Source: Caulobacter sp. (GTDB taxonomy: Bacteria > Pseudomonadota > Alphaproteobacteria > Caulobacterales > Caulobacteraceae). Taken from it: DNA of 55,678 bases. The stretch covers positions 1 through 55,678 of the forward strand of contig JAQGIP010000100.1 in assembly GCA_028291055.1 (NCBI GenBank). Reading direction: 5' to 3'. The notes beneath the pieces were generated by a model that saw only the letters and a list, made by a program, of their open reading frames with translations, was not told the origin of the DNA and did no database searches. Position 1 is the first letter of the stretch; each line of letters begins with the position of its first letter. The position numbers and the translations under genes were made by a program. This document shows positions 10,217-17,647 of this stretch, one piece after another.

Positions 10217-11089
10217 CTACTTCTGACAGACGGGACAATAGAAGGTGGAACGTCCGGCCTGGACCTTGCGCGCGATCACCCCGCCACAGCCTTCGTTGAG
10301 GCAGGGCTTGCCCTCCCGCCCATAGGCCCGGAACCGATGCTGGAAATAGCCCAGCGCCCCGTCGGCCCCGGAAAAGTCGCGCAGGGTCGAGCCGCCCACC
10401 TCGATGGCCTCGATCAGCACCGCCTTCACGATCCCGGCCAGCAGGTCCAGCCTGGTCCGCGAAATCTTGCCCGCCGGCTTGAAGGGCGAGATGCGCGCGC
10501 GGTTCAGCGCCTCGCAGACATAGATGTTGCCCAGCCCCGCCACGACCCGCTGGTCCAGCAGCAGGGTCTTGGCGCCCTGCTTGCGGTCCTTGAAGGCCCG
10601 CGCCAGCAACCCCCCGTCGAAGTCGGGCCCCAGGGGCTCGGGCCCCATGCCCTTGAACCAGGGATGTTCCGCCAGGGTCTCGGTGGGGATCAGGTCCATG
10701 AAGCCGAACCGGCGCGGGTCATAATAGGTGACCCGGCAACCGGCTTGCGTCTCAAAGACCACATGCGCGTGCTTCGGGTCCGGCGGCGAGGCATAGAGGA
10801 AGTCTCCCGGCCGCTCGGCCACCCCGCCCCCTAACGCTGCATCGATCTCGAACCGCCCCGTCATCCCCAGATGCATCACCAGCGTCTCATCCCGGTCCAG
10901 CGGCGCCAGCAGATACTTCGCGCGGCGCTCCAGCCGCAGGATCGTCGCCCCCGTCAGCCGCTGCACGAACCCGTCCGGCAGGGGAAAGCGCAGGTCCGGC
11001 CGCCGCGCCTCCACCCGGCTCAGGCGCGCGCCCGAAAGCGCCGGCTCCAGGCCCCGGCGGACCGTCTCGACTTCGGGAAGTTCGGGCAT
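10217..11089 (-). CDS. mutM: Formamidopyrimidine-DNA glycosylase (Fpg)
   Basis: Base-excision repair enzyme that removes 8-oxoguanine and formamidopyrimidines and cleaves abasic sites. The N-terminus after Met is PELPEVETVRRGL, giving the catalytic Pro and Glu. RRAKYLL carries the conserved lysine. The C-terminal zinc finger reads CLNEGCGG...FYCPVCQ. The first ligand pair has four residues between cysteines, a spacing I recall from other alphaproteobacteria. Length (290) is normal. It is divergent from ubiE. Confidence 0.96.
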   Translation of the reverse strand: MPELPEVETVRRGLEPALSGARLSRVEARRPDLRFPLPDGFVQRLTGATILRLERRAKYLLAPLDRDETLVMHLGMTGRFEIDAALGGGVAERPGDFLYASPPDPKHAHVVFETQAGCRVTYYDPRRFGFMDLIPTETLAEHPWFKGMGPEPLGPDFDGGLLARAFKDRKQGAKTLLLDQRVVAGLGNIYVCEALNRARISPFKPAGKISRTRLDLLAGIVKAVLIEAIEVGGSTLRDFSGADGALGYFQHRFRAYGREGKPCLNEGCGGVIARKVQAGRSTFYCPVCQK

Positions 11090-11510
11090 TCAGTTCGTCC
11101 CTGAGTCGGTGGGCGGCGCGGCGGTGATCTAGGCAGAAAGATTGTCCACGAACCACACGAACCACACCAACGCCCTCCGGAAACGGCCCGCGTCCTGCCC
11201 TGGCGTCGTTTAAGAATGACCACCAAGGTCACCAAGAACACCAAGTCGCCGCGGGACTTTCCGTCGCTTCGCCAAGACTATTCGCCCGCGAAGCGGGCCT
11301 TCAACCTCACCACCGACGCCCCACGCATCCCCGACCCCTTGGTGTCCTTGGTGTCCTTGGTGGTCCATCTAAATTAGGGCGCTCGAAGCCAAGCTCTGGC
11401 GTCGCCGGAAAGCGTTGGTGTGGTCCCTGTGGTTCGTGGACAAATCTGAACAGCGCCAGACCAACCACTATCATTGGCCCGCCAGCAAAAGTCCGGCTAG
11501 AGAACAGGCC
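11090..11510. other. mutM/ubiE divergent intergenic region with nested inverted repeats
   Basis: This 421-bp gap lacks a gene. It contains two inverted repeat pairs, one inside the other (listed separately), plus a small CCCGC-GAA-GCGGG-type hairpin near 11285-11299. The promoters for mutM and ubiE must lie here, but the repeats hide any clear -35/-10 pair. Confidence 0.6.
11142..11443. repeat. Nested inverted repeats (32-bp outer arms, 28-bp inner arms)
   Basis: Outer arms at 11142-11173 and 11412-11443 match as reverse complements with about two mismatches. They carry CGAACCACA repeats. Inner arms at 11218-11245 and 11338-11365 match with about three mismatches and are built from CACCAAG units. 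The whole can fold into one long interrupted hairpin. Each arm is itself internally repetitive. Confidence 0.75.
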
Positions 11511-12269
11511 ATGACCGGACCTTCCGCCACCTTCGGGTACCGCGACGTCGATCCCGCCGAGAAGCCCAGGCTGGTGCGCGGCGTCTTCGACCGTGTCGCC
11601 TCGCGCTACGACCTGATGAACGACCTGATGAGCGCCGGCGTGCATCGCCTGTGGAAGGACGCCGTGGCCGCGCGCCTCAACCCCCAGCCCGGCGAGATCA
11701 TCGTCGACTGCGCGGGCGGCACCGGCGACATGGCGCGCCGCTATGCCAAGATGGCCCGCGCCGCCAAGGGCCGCCGGGGCGGCGAGGACGCCACCATCAT
11801 GGTCATCGACTACAACGGCGAGATGATCGCGGCTGGACGTGAAAAAGGCGGCGAGCCCGAGATCACCTGGAACGTCGGCGACGCCCAACGCCTGCCCCTG
11901 CCCGACGGCTATGCCGACGCCTATTCCATCGCCTTCGGGATCCGGAACGTCACCGACGTGCTGGCGGCCCTGAAGGAGGCCCGGCGCGTGCTGAAGCCCG
12001 GCGGCCGGTTCCTCTGCCTGGAGTTCTCCCACCCGGTCACCGAGGCCCTGCGCAAGGCCTATGACGCCTACAGCTTCGCCGTCATCCCGATGATCGGCGA
12101 GCATGTGGCCGGCGACCGCGCCTCCTACCAGTATCTGGTGGAAAGCATCCGCCGCTTCCCGGACCAGAAGGCCTTCGCGGCCCTGATGGTCGAGGCCGGC
12201 TTCAAGCGCGTGACCTACTCCAACTTCACCGCCGGGGTCGCGGCCATGCACCAGGGATGGGCCATCTAG
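11511..12269 (+). CDS. ubiE: Demethylmenaquinone/2-methoxy-6-polyprenyl-1,4-benzoquinol methyltransferase UbiE
   Basis: SAM-dependent C-methyltransferase of ubiquinone biosynthesis. [34 protein letters not shown] is the UbiE signature region. [10 protein letters not shown] is the SAM-binding loop and [10 protein letters not shown] the second UbiE/COQ5 signature. The C-terminus [15 protein letters not shown] is also characteristic. The 252-residue product starts at the ATG 11511. An upstream in-frame start would run through the inverted repeats and is rejected. ubiB follows three bases after the stop codon. Confidence 0.97.
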   Translation: MTGPSATFGYRDVDPAEKPRLVRGVFDRVASRYDLMNDLMSAGVHRLWKDAVAARLNPQPGEIIVDCAGGTGDMARRYAKMARAAKGRRGGEDATIMVIDYNGEMIAAGREKGGEPEITWNVGDAQRLPLPDGYADAYSIAFGIRNVTDVLAALKEARRVLKPGGRFLCLEFSHPVTEALRKAYDAYSFAVIPMIGEHVAGDRASYQYLVESIRRFPDQKAFAALMVEAGFKRVTYSNFTAGVAAMHQGWAI

Positions 12270-12272
12270 CTC

Positions 12273-13787
12273 ATGGCGAGGCTCTCCTCGTACGGTCGTC
12301 TGCTGGCCGCCGGCTGGACGCTGGTGCGCGCCGACGCCCTGCTGCCGCGCGAGATTTCGCCCCTCCTGCCGCCCGCCGTGCGGACGCTGGCGGGCGTGCT
12401 GCGGCTGTTTGCGGGCGGGGCGTCGCACAAGGGCCGGCCCGGTGAGCGCCTTGCCGCGTCGCTGGAACGCCTGGGCCCCGCCGCCATCAAGCTGGGCCAG
12501 CTGCTCTCCACCCGCGCCGACATCTTCGGGGCCGTGTTCGCGGAGGACCTGTCGCGCCTGAAGGACCGGCTGGCGCCCTTCCCGCAAGACGTCGCCAAGG
12601 CCGCCGTCGCCGAAGCCCTGGGCCGCCCGGTCGAGAGCCTGTTCGCGGAGTTCGGTCCCTCGGTCGCCGCCGCCTCGCTGGCCCAGGCCCACAAGGCCAC
12701 CCTGGCCGACGGCCGCCGGGTGGCGGTCAAGGTCCTGCGCCCCGGCATCGAACAGCGGGTCGCGGCCGACTGCGACACCCTGCGGCTGGCCGCCCGCCTG
12801 GTCGACGACTGGGTCGCGCCCGCGCGGCGCCTGGAGCCCCAGGCCTTCGTGGGCGAGGTGATCCGCTCCCTCGAACTGGAGCTGGACCTGCGCTTCGAGG
12901 CCGCGGGCGGCGCCGAACTGCGCGAGGTCATGGCCCGCGATGGCTACATGAGCGCCCCCGCGGTGGTCTGGGAGGGCGTGGCCAAACGCGTCCTGACCCT
13001 GGAGTGGGCGCAAGGCACGGCCCTGTCGGAGGCCGCCGCCCTGGCGCTGGAGGGTCTCGACCGCCCCGCGCTCGCCAACAACCTGATCCGCGCCTTCCTG
13101 GCCCAGGCCCTCGACCACGGGGTCTTCCATGCCGACCTGCATGAGGGAAACCTGTTCGTCGCCGCCCCGGCCCACATCACCGCCGTGGATTTCGGCATCG
13201 TGGGCCGCCTGGGCCCGGATGCGCGCCGCTACCTGGCCGAGATCCTGTTCGGCTTCCTGACCCGCGACTACGCCCGCGTGGCCGCCGTCCATTTCGAGGC
13301 CGGCTACGTGCCCGCCCACCACGACCGCGCCGCCTTCTCCCAGGCGCTCAGGGCCGTCGGCGAACCCATCTTCGGCCTGGGGGCCAAGGACGTCTCCATG
13401 GGCCGCCTGATCGCCCAGCTGTTTGAGATCACCGCCCTGTTCGACATGCGCCTGCGCCCCGAACTGGTGCTGCTGCAAAAGACCATGGTCACGGTGGAGG
13501 GCGTCGCGCGGCGCATCGATCCCGGCCACGACATCTGGGCGGCGGCCGATCCGGTGGTGCGCCGCTGGATCACCCGCGAACTCGGCCCCGCGGCGCGCGC
13601 CCGCGACCTGATGGCCGATGCGGTCAAGGCGCTTCAGGCCCTGGCGCGGATGGCCGAGGCGTCCCCGACTACAACGACGGTGGTGGCCGTCGAGACCCCC
13701 TCGCGCCGCCCCTCACGCCTGACTTGGTTCACCCTCGGCATCGCCGCCTCGGCTCTGGCCTTCGTGATGAGCTGGCTCTTCCACTGA
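12273..13787 (+). CDS. ubiB: UbiB/ABC1-family atypical kinase-like protein for ubiquinone biosynthesis
   Basis: Atypical kinase-fold ATPase needed for ubiquinone synthesis, probably for handling lipid intermediates at the membrane. Visible motifs: the KxGQ motif KLGQLLSTRAD, the Ala-rich nucleotide loop ASLAQAHKATL, VAVKVLRPGI with the conserved lysine, FHADLHEGNLF and the metal-binding VDFGIVG. A C-terminal hydrophobic helix (WFTLGIAASALAFVMSWLF) would anchor it. Length 504. It is translationally close to ubiE and is the last host gene before the prophage. Confidence 0.95.
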   Translation: MARLSSYGRLLAAGWTLVRADALLPREISPLLPPAVRTLAGVLRLFAGGASHKGRPGERLAASLERLGPAAIKLGQLLSTRADIFGAVFAEDLSRLKDRLAPFPQDVAKAAVAEALGRPVESLFAEFGPSVAAASLAQAHKATLADGRRVAVKVLRPGIEQRVAADCDTLRLAARLVDDWVAPARRLEPQAFVGEVIRSLELELDLRFEAAGGAELREVMARDGYMSAPAVVWEGVAKRVLTLEWAQGTALSEAAALALEGLDRPALANNLIRAFLAQALDHGVFHADLHEGNLFVAAPAHITAVDFGIVGRLGPDARRYLAEILFGFLTRDYARVAAVHFEAGYVPAHHDRAAFSQALRAVGEPIFGLGAKDVSMGRLIAQLFEITALFDMRLRPELVLLQKTMVTVEGVARRIDPGHDIWAAADPVVRRWITRELGPAARARDLMADAVKALQALARMAEASPTTTTVVAVETPSRRPSRLTWFTLGIAASALAFVMSWLFH

Positions 13788-13796
13788 CCCTCTTCA

Positions 13797-13856
13797 CTCT
13801 TTCCCTCCCCCGATGGGGGAGGGGGACGAGCGCAGCGAGGCGGGTGGGCGGGCGCC
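13797..13856. repeat. Left arm of the host intergenic palindrome used as phage target
   Basis: This arm contains CCCTCCCCC-GA-TGGGGGAGGG and ends in GGGCGGGCGCC. It is the reverse complement, with a few mismatches, of the sequence formed by joining 13919-13931 to 52650-52701 when the prophage is removed. Such CCTCCCC/GGGGAGG elements are a common intergenic repeat style in Caulobacterales-type genomes. Confidence 0.8.
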
Positions 13857-13926
13857 CTCTAAACTCGATAGGTCAGTGCTGAATAAGTCGGGCCGACGCT
13901 TCACGTGCGCCGCTTAACGGCGCCCG

Positions 13927-13931
13927 CCCAC
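13927..13931. repeat. Target-site duplication CCCAC, left copy
   Basis: Five bases directly before the phage TGTA terminus, identical to 52645-52649 directly after the TACA terminus. Five base pairs is the duplication length made by Mu-type transposition. Confidence 0.9.
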
Positions 13932-13937
13932 TGTAAG

Positions 13938-13954
13938 GGGACATGAGTGATTGG
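13938..13954 (+). other. Putative transposase end-binding site L1
   Basis: GGGACATGAGTGATTGG occupies bases 7-23 from the left terminus, exactly the offset of R1 at the right terminus. It shares the GxGACA..AG....TGG frame with R1 (10 of 17 bases). Confidence 0.6.
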
Positions 13955-14086
13955 AGTGCCGGGATAAGGCGGGATTTGGCGGGCCATGGTGGGACGGGGC
14001 CTTATGAATCAAGGGGCTCCGGAAAAAATTGGCCGGCGGCGGCTTCGCTTTCGGTGTCTAGAGTGGCGCCCGGTTTAGACACCGCC

Positions 14087-14103
14087 GGGACAGGAGCGTC
14101 TAG
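14087..14103 (+). other. Putative internal left-end transposase site
   Basis: GGGACAGGAGCGTCTAG matches the right-end site R2 at 14 of 17 positions and points the same way as L1. It lies 149 bases inward of L1, consistent with the spread-out left-end sites of Mu. Confidence 0.55.
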
Positions 14104-14209
14104 AGTCTCCCGCTCATTGGCGCAGGGCGCTCAAAGGCCTCTCAGGAGGCAAAAAACCCTTTCTCATAAGGCGCTTAGCAGCGGGGCTAGGTGGCGGGTG
14201 GTGGCCCGC

Positions 14210-14370
14210 CGAACTGGGCCCTGCCGTGCCGATCGCCTTGGGAAAGTGGGCCCGCCGGGGTCCCAGTTCGCCCGATAGGGGGCCCAGTTTCGAAAACCCA
14301 ATGAAAACAGGACCGCGCCAAGCCTTCGCGTCGATCTAGAGGGCGTCGGTGGGGCGGCGAACTGGGACCC
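14210..14370. repeat. Four CGAACTGGG(A/C)CC repeats, orientation forward-reverse-reverse-forward
   Basis: Forward copies are at 14210-14221 and 14358-14370; reverse copies at 14258-14270 and 14280-14292, the last with one extra T. They lie in the non-coding left end, directly downstream of the leftward accessory gene. A repressor or transposase binding cluster, or a transcript-end structure, are all possible. Confidence 0.6.
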
Positions 14371-14378
14371 ATCGTGGC

Positions 14379-14942
14379 CTAGGTCGGCCAGGGCCGGCCG
14401 CCGCTCCTCCAACCCATGGTGTTAGTGTTCGCCCACATGACATCGACCGACCATGCCGTGCCCTTGCAGGTCCGGCATGCGCCTTTCATCAGGCTGGCCA
14501 GTTCCTCGACGCGAAAATCCGCATTGCGGTGACCCTGGCGGCGAAGCTGATCCATCACGGCCTCGGCGGTGGCGAAGCGCGTGGCCTTGCATGCCACCGC
14601 CGCGCACGAAAACCGCAGGCGGACGTTGGCCTTCCAGGTCAGCTGCGAGAGTCGCAGCGTCACGGCCGGCGGTTCGGGATCGAACATCAGCCCGCAGTCG
14701 GTATCCACGCGGTTGCAGCGGAGCATGCGGACCATGTCGGAGACCAGCGCCTGGCCATAGCCGCGCTCGACCCATTTCCCCAGGTCCGGGCTCACCCGCC
14801 GCCGGCAATCGTACCACCGGCAGATACCCAGCATCTGGCGATGACGGGCGTGGGCGCCGCCGATTGTGCCACAGGGTTTCAGGATGCCGGCGGCGCTCAA
14901 CCAACCGGGCGGCGGCAGGACCTCAGGTGGAGCGCTGCTCAC
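14379..14942 (-). CDS. Cysteine-rich prophage accessory protein, unknown function
   Basis: About 187 residues from a GTG at 14942; the start is uncertain. The frame has strong GC-rich third positions and the cysteines look organised: CRWYDC, CNR, DTDC, FSCAAVAC and CRTC. Together they suggest one or two zinc-ribbon-like modules, with a helix-rich segment between them (ATAEAVMDQLRRQGH). It is the last gene of the leftward repressor transcript, next to the phage left end. That position suits a lysogenic-conversion or immunity-associated gene. The overlap of about 20 bases with the upstream small gene suggests coupled translation. I do not recognise a named family. Confidence 0.55.
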   Translation of the reverse strand: MSSAPPEVLPPPGWLSAAGILKPCGTIGGAHARHRQMLGICRWYDCRRRVSPDLGKWVERGYGQALVSDMVRMLRCNRVDTDCGLMFDPEPPAVTLRLSQLTWKANVRLRFSCAAVACKATRFATAEAVMDQLRRQGHRNADFRVEELASLMKGACRTCKGTAWSVDVMWANTNTMGWRSGGRPWPT

Positions 14943-15147
14943 CGTCGCCGCCCTGGCCGAAGGGATGACCGGCCCGTCGAGGGCGCATCGCGAGTCGCCT
15001 AGCGACGTGCTCGCGGCCGCCGGGCATGTGCTCGGGATCATCAAAGGAGGAGAAGGTGACTTGGTCTCCGGCGCCCGGCTTCAGCACGACGGGGACGCCA
15101 AGGCGCGCGGCCAGCGGGACGGGAGGGGACTTCCTAAACATGAACAA
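14923..15147 (-). CDS. Small hypothetical protein (74 aa) in the leftward prophage unit
   Basis: Begins MFMFRKSPPVPLAARLG and ends in a Gly/Arg-rich tail. Codon third positions are GC-rich like true genes here. It lies between the lipoprotein gene and the cysteine-rich gene and overlaps the latter by about 20 bases. No signal peptide or known motif is visible. It could be a separate small protein or, if a frameshift is involved, the N-terminal part of the cysteine-rich product. Confidence 0.4.
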   Translation of the reverse strand: MFMFRKSPPVPLAARLGVPVVLKPGAGDQVTFSSFDDPEHMPGGREHVARRLAMRPRRAGHPFGQGGDGEQRST

Positions 15148-15185
15148 AAGTAGAACAGGGCGCTGGGCGCCGAGTCAATCGTCCG

Positions 15186-15707
15186 TCAGTTGTCGCCGAC
15201 CGAAACGGCCAGCATCCAGGGAGCCGGTTCGGCCATGACCTTGAAGCAGACGGTGTAGGGACAGATCGTCGCCAAGCGCCCGGCCGCGATGGCGGTATGG
15301 GCGTCGCCCTTGACGCGTTTCAGGTCGGCCGCCTCCGCCTTGGGCGCGAACAAGGCGCTGAGTGTCGTGATCGCCGCGTCCAGGTCGCCGGGGCGGGACT
15401 GTGGGCGGCCGGAGACGATGACCCGATCAACCTTGCCACCGATGGCGCAGACCTTCACCGTCAGCCGGTCGATGCCCCGGACGCTGCAGGATGCGTCGGT
15501 TGCGTCCGTCACCAGCTCGGCGGCGGCCAGCGTCGGAAAGTCGGCCTGGAAGCGCGCCCAGGCGGCGTCGGCGCTGAGATCGAAGGTCGGGCCGGCATCC
15601 CTCATCGCAGCCGTTGCGGGCGCGGGCGACGCTGCTGGCGCTGGCGCTGCAGAAGGCTTGCCGCAAGCGGCCAGCAGGATCAGCGGGAGGAGGACGATCA
15701 GACGCAT
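15186..15707 (-). CDS. Prophage-encoded lipoprotein, candidate lysogenic-conversion gene
   Basis: 173 residues with a lipoprotein signal (MRLIVLLPLILLAAC) and lipobox LAAC, followed by an Ala/Pro-rich linker. The mature domain is small and has paired cysteines (SCSVRG, VKVCAIGG, TICPYTVCF), suggesting disulphides in the periplasm. It starts 12 bases after the repressor stop codon, so it should be expressed in the lysogen together with the repressor. Envelope lipoproteins in this position often alter the host surface or exclude superinfecting phage; that role is inference. The ATG at 15707 is used because the signal peptide begins there. Confidence 0.7.
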   Translation of the reverse strand: MRLIVLLPLILLAACGKPSAAPAPAASPAPATAAMRDAGPTFDLSADAAWARFQADFPTLAAAELVTDATDASCSVRGIDRLTVKVCAIGGKVDRVIVSGRPQSRPGDLDAAITTLSALFAPKAEAADLKRVKGDAHTAIAAGRLATICPYTVCFKVMAEPAPWMLAVSVGDN

Positions 15708-15718
15708 GACCAAGCTCT

Positions 15719-16444
15719 CTACACGGCTTGAAGGTTGATCGCCGAGAGGACTCGCCCAATGGGCACCAGCTGCTCGATCTGCTCGCCTTTCAGGACGATG
15801 GCGTCGAGGCCCTCGGCCTCCGCCTTCAGCACCAGGCCCTCGGGCCTGATCTGCACGCGGCGCACGATGGGCCGGCCATCCAGCAGGAAGACATAGACCC
15901 GGCCGTCCTGCAGGGGAAAGTCAGGGTCGCGGCAGATGATCGGTTCGCCCTCACGCGCAACGTTCGGCATCGCGTCCGACGGCATCTCGGTGATCCAGAG
16001 CTGCGCGGTCGGCGCGCGAACGGACATCGCAAGCCACTCCACTGGGATCGGAACCATCTCCTCCGGCTCGGGCGCTGCCTCGGGCGTGAACTTGAACAGG
16101 TTTCGGCGCGGCAGTTTGACCCACCCTTCGTCCGGAACGTCGATCCCGCCAGCCTGCCCCCGCGACCCTTCGCCGCGAATCAACCACCGCGCCGACACCT
16201 GAACCGAATCAGCAAGAGAGAAGGCGTTGTCCGCGCCGGGGACCTTTTTCCCCTTGAGATACTCATTGATGAGCTGCGGCCGCAGGCCTGATCCGCGCGC
16301 TACGTCAGCCTGGGTCATGCCTTTTGCAGCCATCGCCTCAACTAGGCGCGCGGCGAAACCCGCCGCGGCTGCATCCGGTTGACGGTCCCCATTTGCGGCC
16401 TTAGTGTCCTCTTTTGTGGATTGTCGTTTAGCCGAAGAGACCAT
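15719..16444 (-). CDS. Phage repressor: HTH plus S24/LexA-like domain without the catalytic serine
   Basis: 241 residues. An N-terminal helix-turn-helix of the XRE type (FAARLVEAMAAKGMTQADVARGSGL) would bind operators near ner. The C-terminal half follows the LexA/CI S24 fold (PSDAMPN, GEPIICRD, DGRVYVFLLDGRPIVRRV). Where self-cleaving repressors have a catalytic DSM serine this one has DAM, and the usual lysine is arginine. It is therefore predicted to dimerise but not self-cleave. Its ATG overlaps the ner ATG on the other strand; GGGGGC upstream is a plausible ribosome site. No alternative start codon exists before the HTH, so this start is firm. Confidence 0.88.
   Translation of the reverse strand: MVSSAKRQSTKEDTKAANGDRQPDAAAAGFAARLVEAMAAKGMTQADVARGSGLRPQLINEYLKGKKVPGADNAFSLADSVQVSARWLIRGEGSRGQAGGIDVPDEGWVKLPRRNLFKFTPEAAPEPEEMVPIPVEWLAMSVRAPTAQLWITEMPSDAMPNVAREGEPIICRDPDFPLQDGRVYVFLLDGRPIVRRVQIRPEGLVLKAEAEGLDAIVLKGEQIEQLVPIGRVLSAINLQAV
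16413..16423. promoter_or_regulatory. Operator-like half site upstream of ner
   Basis: TTTGTGGATTG is an exact 11-base inverted copy of CAATCCACAAA at 16656-16666. The pair flanks the ner gene, so repressor or Ner could bind both and loop the DNA. Confidence 0.5.
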
Positions 16445-16724
16445 GAAGCCCCCGAAGCAACTTCATCGCGAAGACATTAAGGCCGCCCTGCGCAAGCAGT
16501 ACGGCTCCATGTCCGCTTTTGAGGAGCAGCGCGGACTCCCCACGGGCTCGGCCAAAGACGTCCTGCGGGGGCGCGCGGTGCGCCAGACCGCTGTCGCCAT
16601 AGCCGACGTTTTGAAGATGCCAGTGCACGAAGTTTTCCCCGGTCGCTACCGCGATCAATCCACAAAGGTGGATAGTACGTCCCATTCAGACGGCACGCAC
16701 CGTCTAAATGAGCGGGCAGCCTAG
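16443..16724 (+). CDS. ner: Ner-like early regulator (winged/HTH, Nlp family)
   Basis: 93-residue DNA-binding protein first in the rightward early operon, the position of Mu ner. EDIKAALRKQYGSMSAFEEQRGLP...AIADVLKMPVHEVFPGRY follows the Ner/Nlp family pattern, where a helix-turn-helix is followed by the conserved xPxxxWPxRY-type end. In Mu, Ner turns down both early and repressor transcription. The ATG at 16443 has GAAGAGA upstream. It overlaps the repressor start codon on the other strand, so each promoter must lie inside the opposing gene. GTG codons at 16404 and 16416 are less likely starts. Confidence 0.88.
   Translation: MKPPKQLHREDIKAALRKQYGSMSAFEEQRGLPTGSAKDVLRGRAVRQTAVAIADVLKMPVHEVFPGRYRDQSTKVDSTSHSDGTHRLNERAA
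16656..16673. promoter_or_regulatory. Palindromic operator-like site at the ner 3' end
   Basis: ATCCAC-AAAG-GTGGAT (16658-16673) is a perfect 6-bp dyad, and CAATCCACAAA (16656-16666) is repeated inverted at 16413-16423. It lies in the last part of the ner coding sequence. Confidence 0.5.
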
Positions 16725-16726
16725 AC

Positions 16727-17647
16727 ATGGCTGATGGCTCCCCCGCTCCGATCACTCACGGCGGCGCGCTCGAAGTCGCCGACGCCGTCTACAACATCCC
16801 CCTCGCCCTGATCGAAGTCGTCGATCGGCAGCGGCCGATTGACCCCACGTGGGCCGGCGCGCTGGGCCAGATCATGGCCAGCGAAGGGGGCACCAACCGG
16901 ACCCCTATCGAGGTCTGCCGCCTTCCGGGCCGCAACACTTATCGCCTCGTGGCCGGTGGCCATCGGCTCGAAGGTGGCCGCCTGCAGGGATGGGAGACTA
17001 TCCGAGGCGTCATCGTCAGCGCCGACGCCTTGGACCGCCGGCTGGCGGAGATTTCCGAGAATCTGTGGCGCAACGACCTCGCGCCAATCGACCGCGCTTC
17101 TGCCGTCGCCCAGATGCACGAGCTGCTGAAGACGCGCTCAGGCCTGGACGCCGCCCAACCGATGCAAGCGGTCGCCGCGCAAGTGAGGTGGCAGAAGGCC
17201 CTCCAGGACCAAGCCGAGGATGCGAGTCTCACGCTGAGAATCGCATACGGCTTCACTGAAGACCTAGCCGCCGCGCTAGGCCTGTCGCGCCCGACGATCT
17301 ACCGCGACCTCGAACTTCACCGCCGCCTTTTGCCCGATGTCGCCGCACTCGTGCGCGGCCATCCGGTCAGCCGCAACGCCGGCCAGCTGCTCGCCCTGTC
17401 GAAGCTTCCCGAGGCCGATCAGCGGGCCGCCGCGCAGCTGCTGGTGGAGGGCAAAATCAAGACAGTGGCCGAGGCCTCCGCGACCCTGACCCAGAAGGCT
17501 GCGCCGACCGCCGAAGCCAAGCGCCTCTCGGCGTTCATCGGGGCCTTCGCCCGGATGGGCAAGGCCGAGCGCAACGCCGCGCTCAAGACCCTGCAAGCTC
17601 ACCTCCCGGCAGGCGTGAAGCTCTCCTTTGCGGACGGCGCCGCATGA
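16727..17647 (+). CDS. ParB/Srx-like nuclease-fold DNA-binding protein
   Basis: 306 residues. The N-terminal ~100 residues form a ParB N-domain-like unit: IPLALIEVVDRQRPID, then TPIEVCRLPGRNTYRLVAGGHRLEGGRLQGW with the Arg/His-rich box, and ENLWRNDLAPIDRASAVAQM leading into the central helices. A helix-turn-helix follows (DLAAALGLSRPTIYRDLELHRRL). It sits between ner and the transposase, where Mu itself has other genes; ParB-like genes occur in some Mu-like phages. Role in replication, host takeover or immunity is unknown. The next gene overlaps its stop codon by four bases. Confidence 0.75.
   Translation: MADGSPAPITHGGALEVADAVYNIPLALIEVVDRQRPIDPTWAGALGQIMASEGGTNRTPIEVCRLPGRNTYRLVAGGHRLEGGRLQGWETIRGVIVSADALDRRLAEISENLWRNDLAPIDRASAVAQMHELLKTRSGLDAAQPMQAVAAQVRWQKALQDQAEDASLTLRIAYGFTEDLAAALGLSRPTIYRDLELHRRLLPDVAALVRGHPVSRNAGQLLALSKLPEADQRAAAQLLVEGKIKTVAEASATLTQKAAPTAEAKRLSAFIGAFARMGKAERNAALKTLQAHLPAGVKLSFADGAA

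Larger units (their letters stand above)
13788..14378. other. ubiB downstream region and non-coding left end of the prophage
   Basis: This 591-bp stretch has no convincing gene. It holds the left arm of a host palindrome (13797-13856), its loop and 13 bases of the right arm, then the target duplication CCCAC (13927-13931). From 13932 the phage left end follows, with transposase-site-like repeats (13938-13954, 14087-14103) and four GAACTGGG repeats (14210-14370). Confidence 0.7.

Noticed and set aside
11307..13529. A 740-codon open frame on the minus strand across ubiE/ubiB
   Set aside because: It is a high-GC shadow of ubiE and ubiB, whose products are clearly recognisable on the plus strand.
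14136..14156. GCCTC/GAGGC hairpin followed by six A residues as a terminator
   Set aside because: On the plus strand it has an A-run, not a U-run, and on the minus strand the U-run comes before the hairpin.
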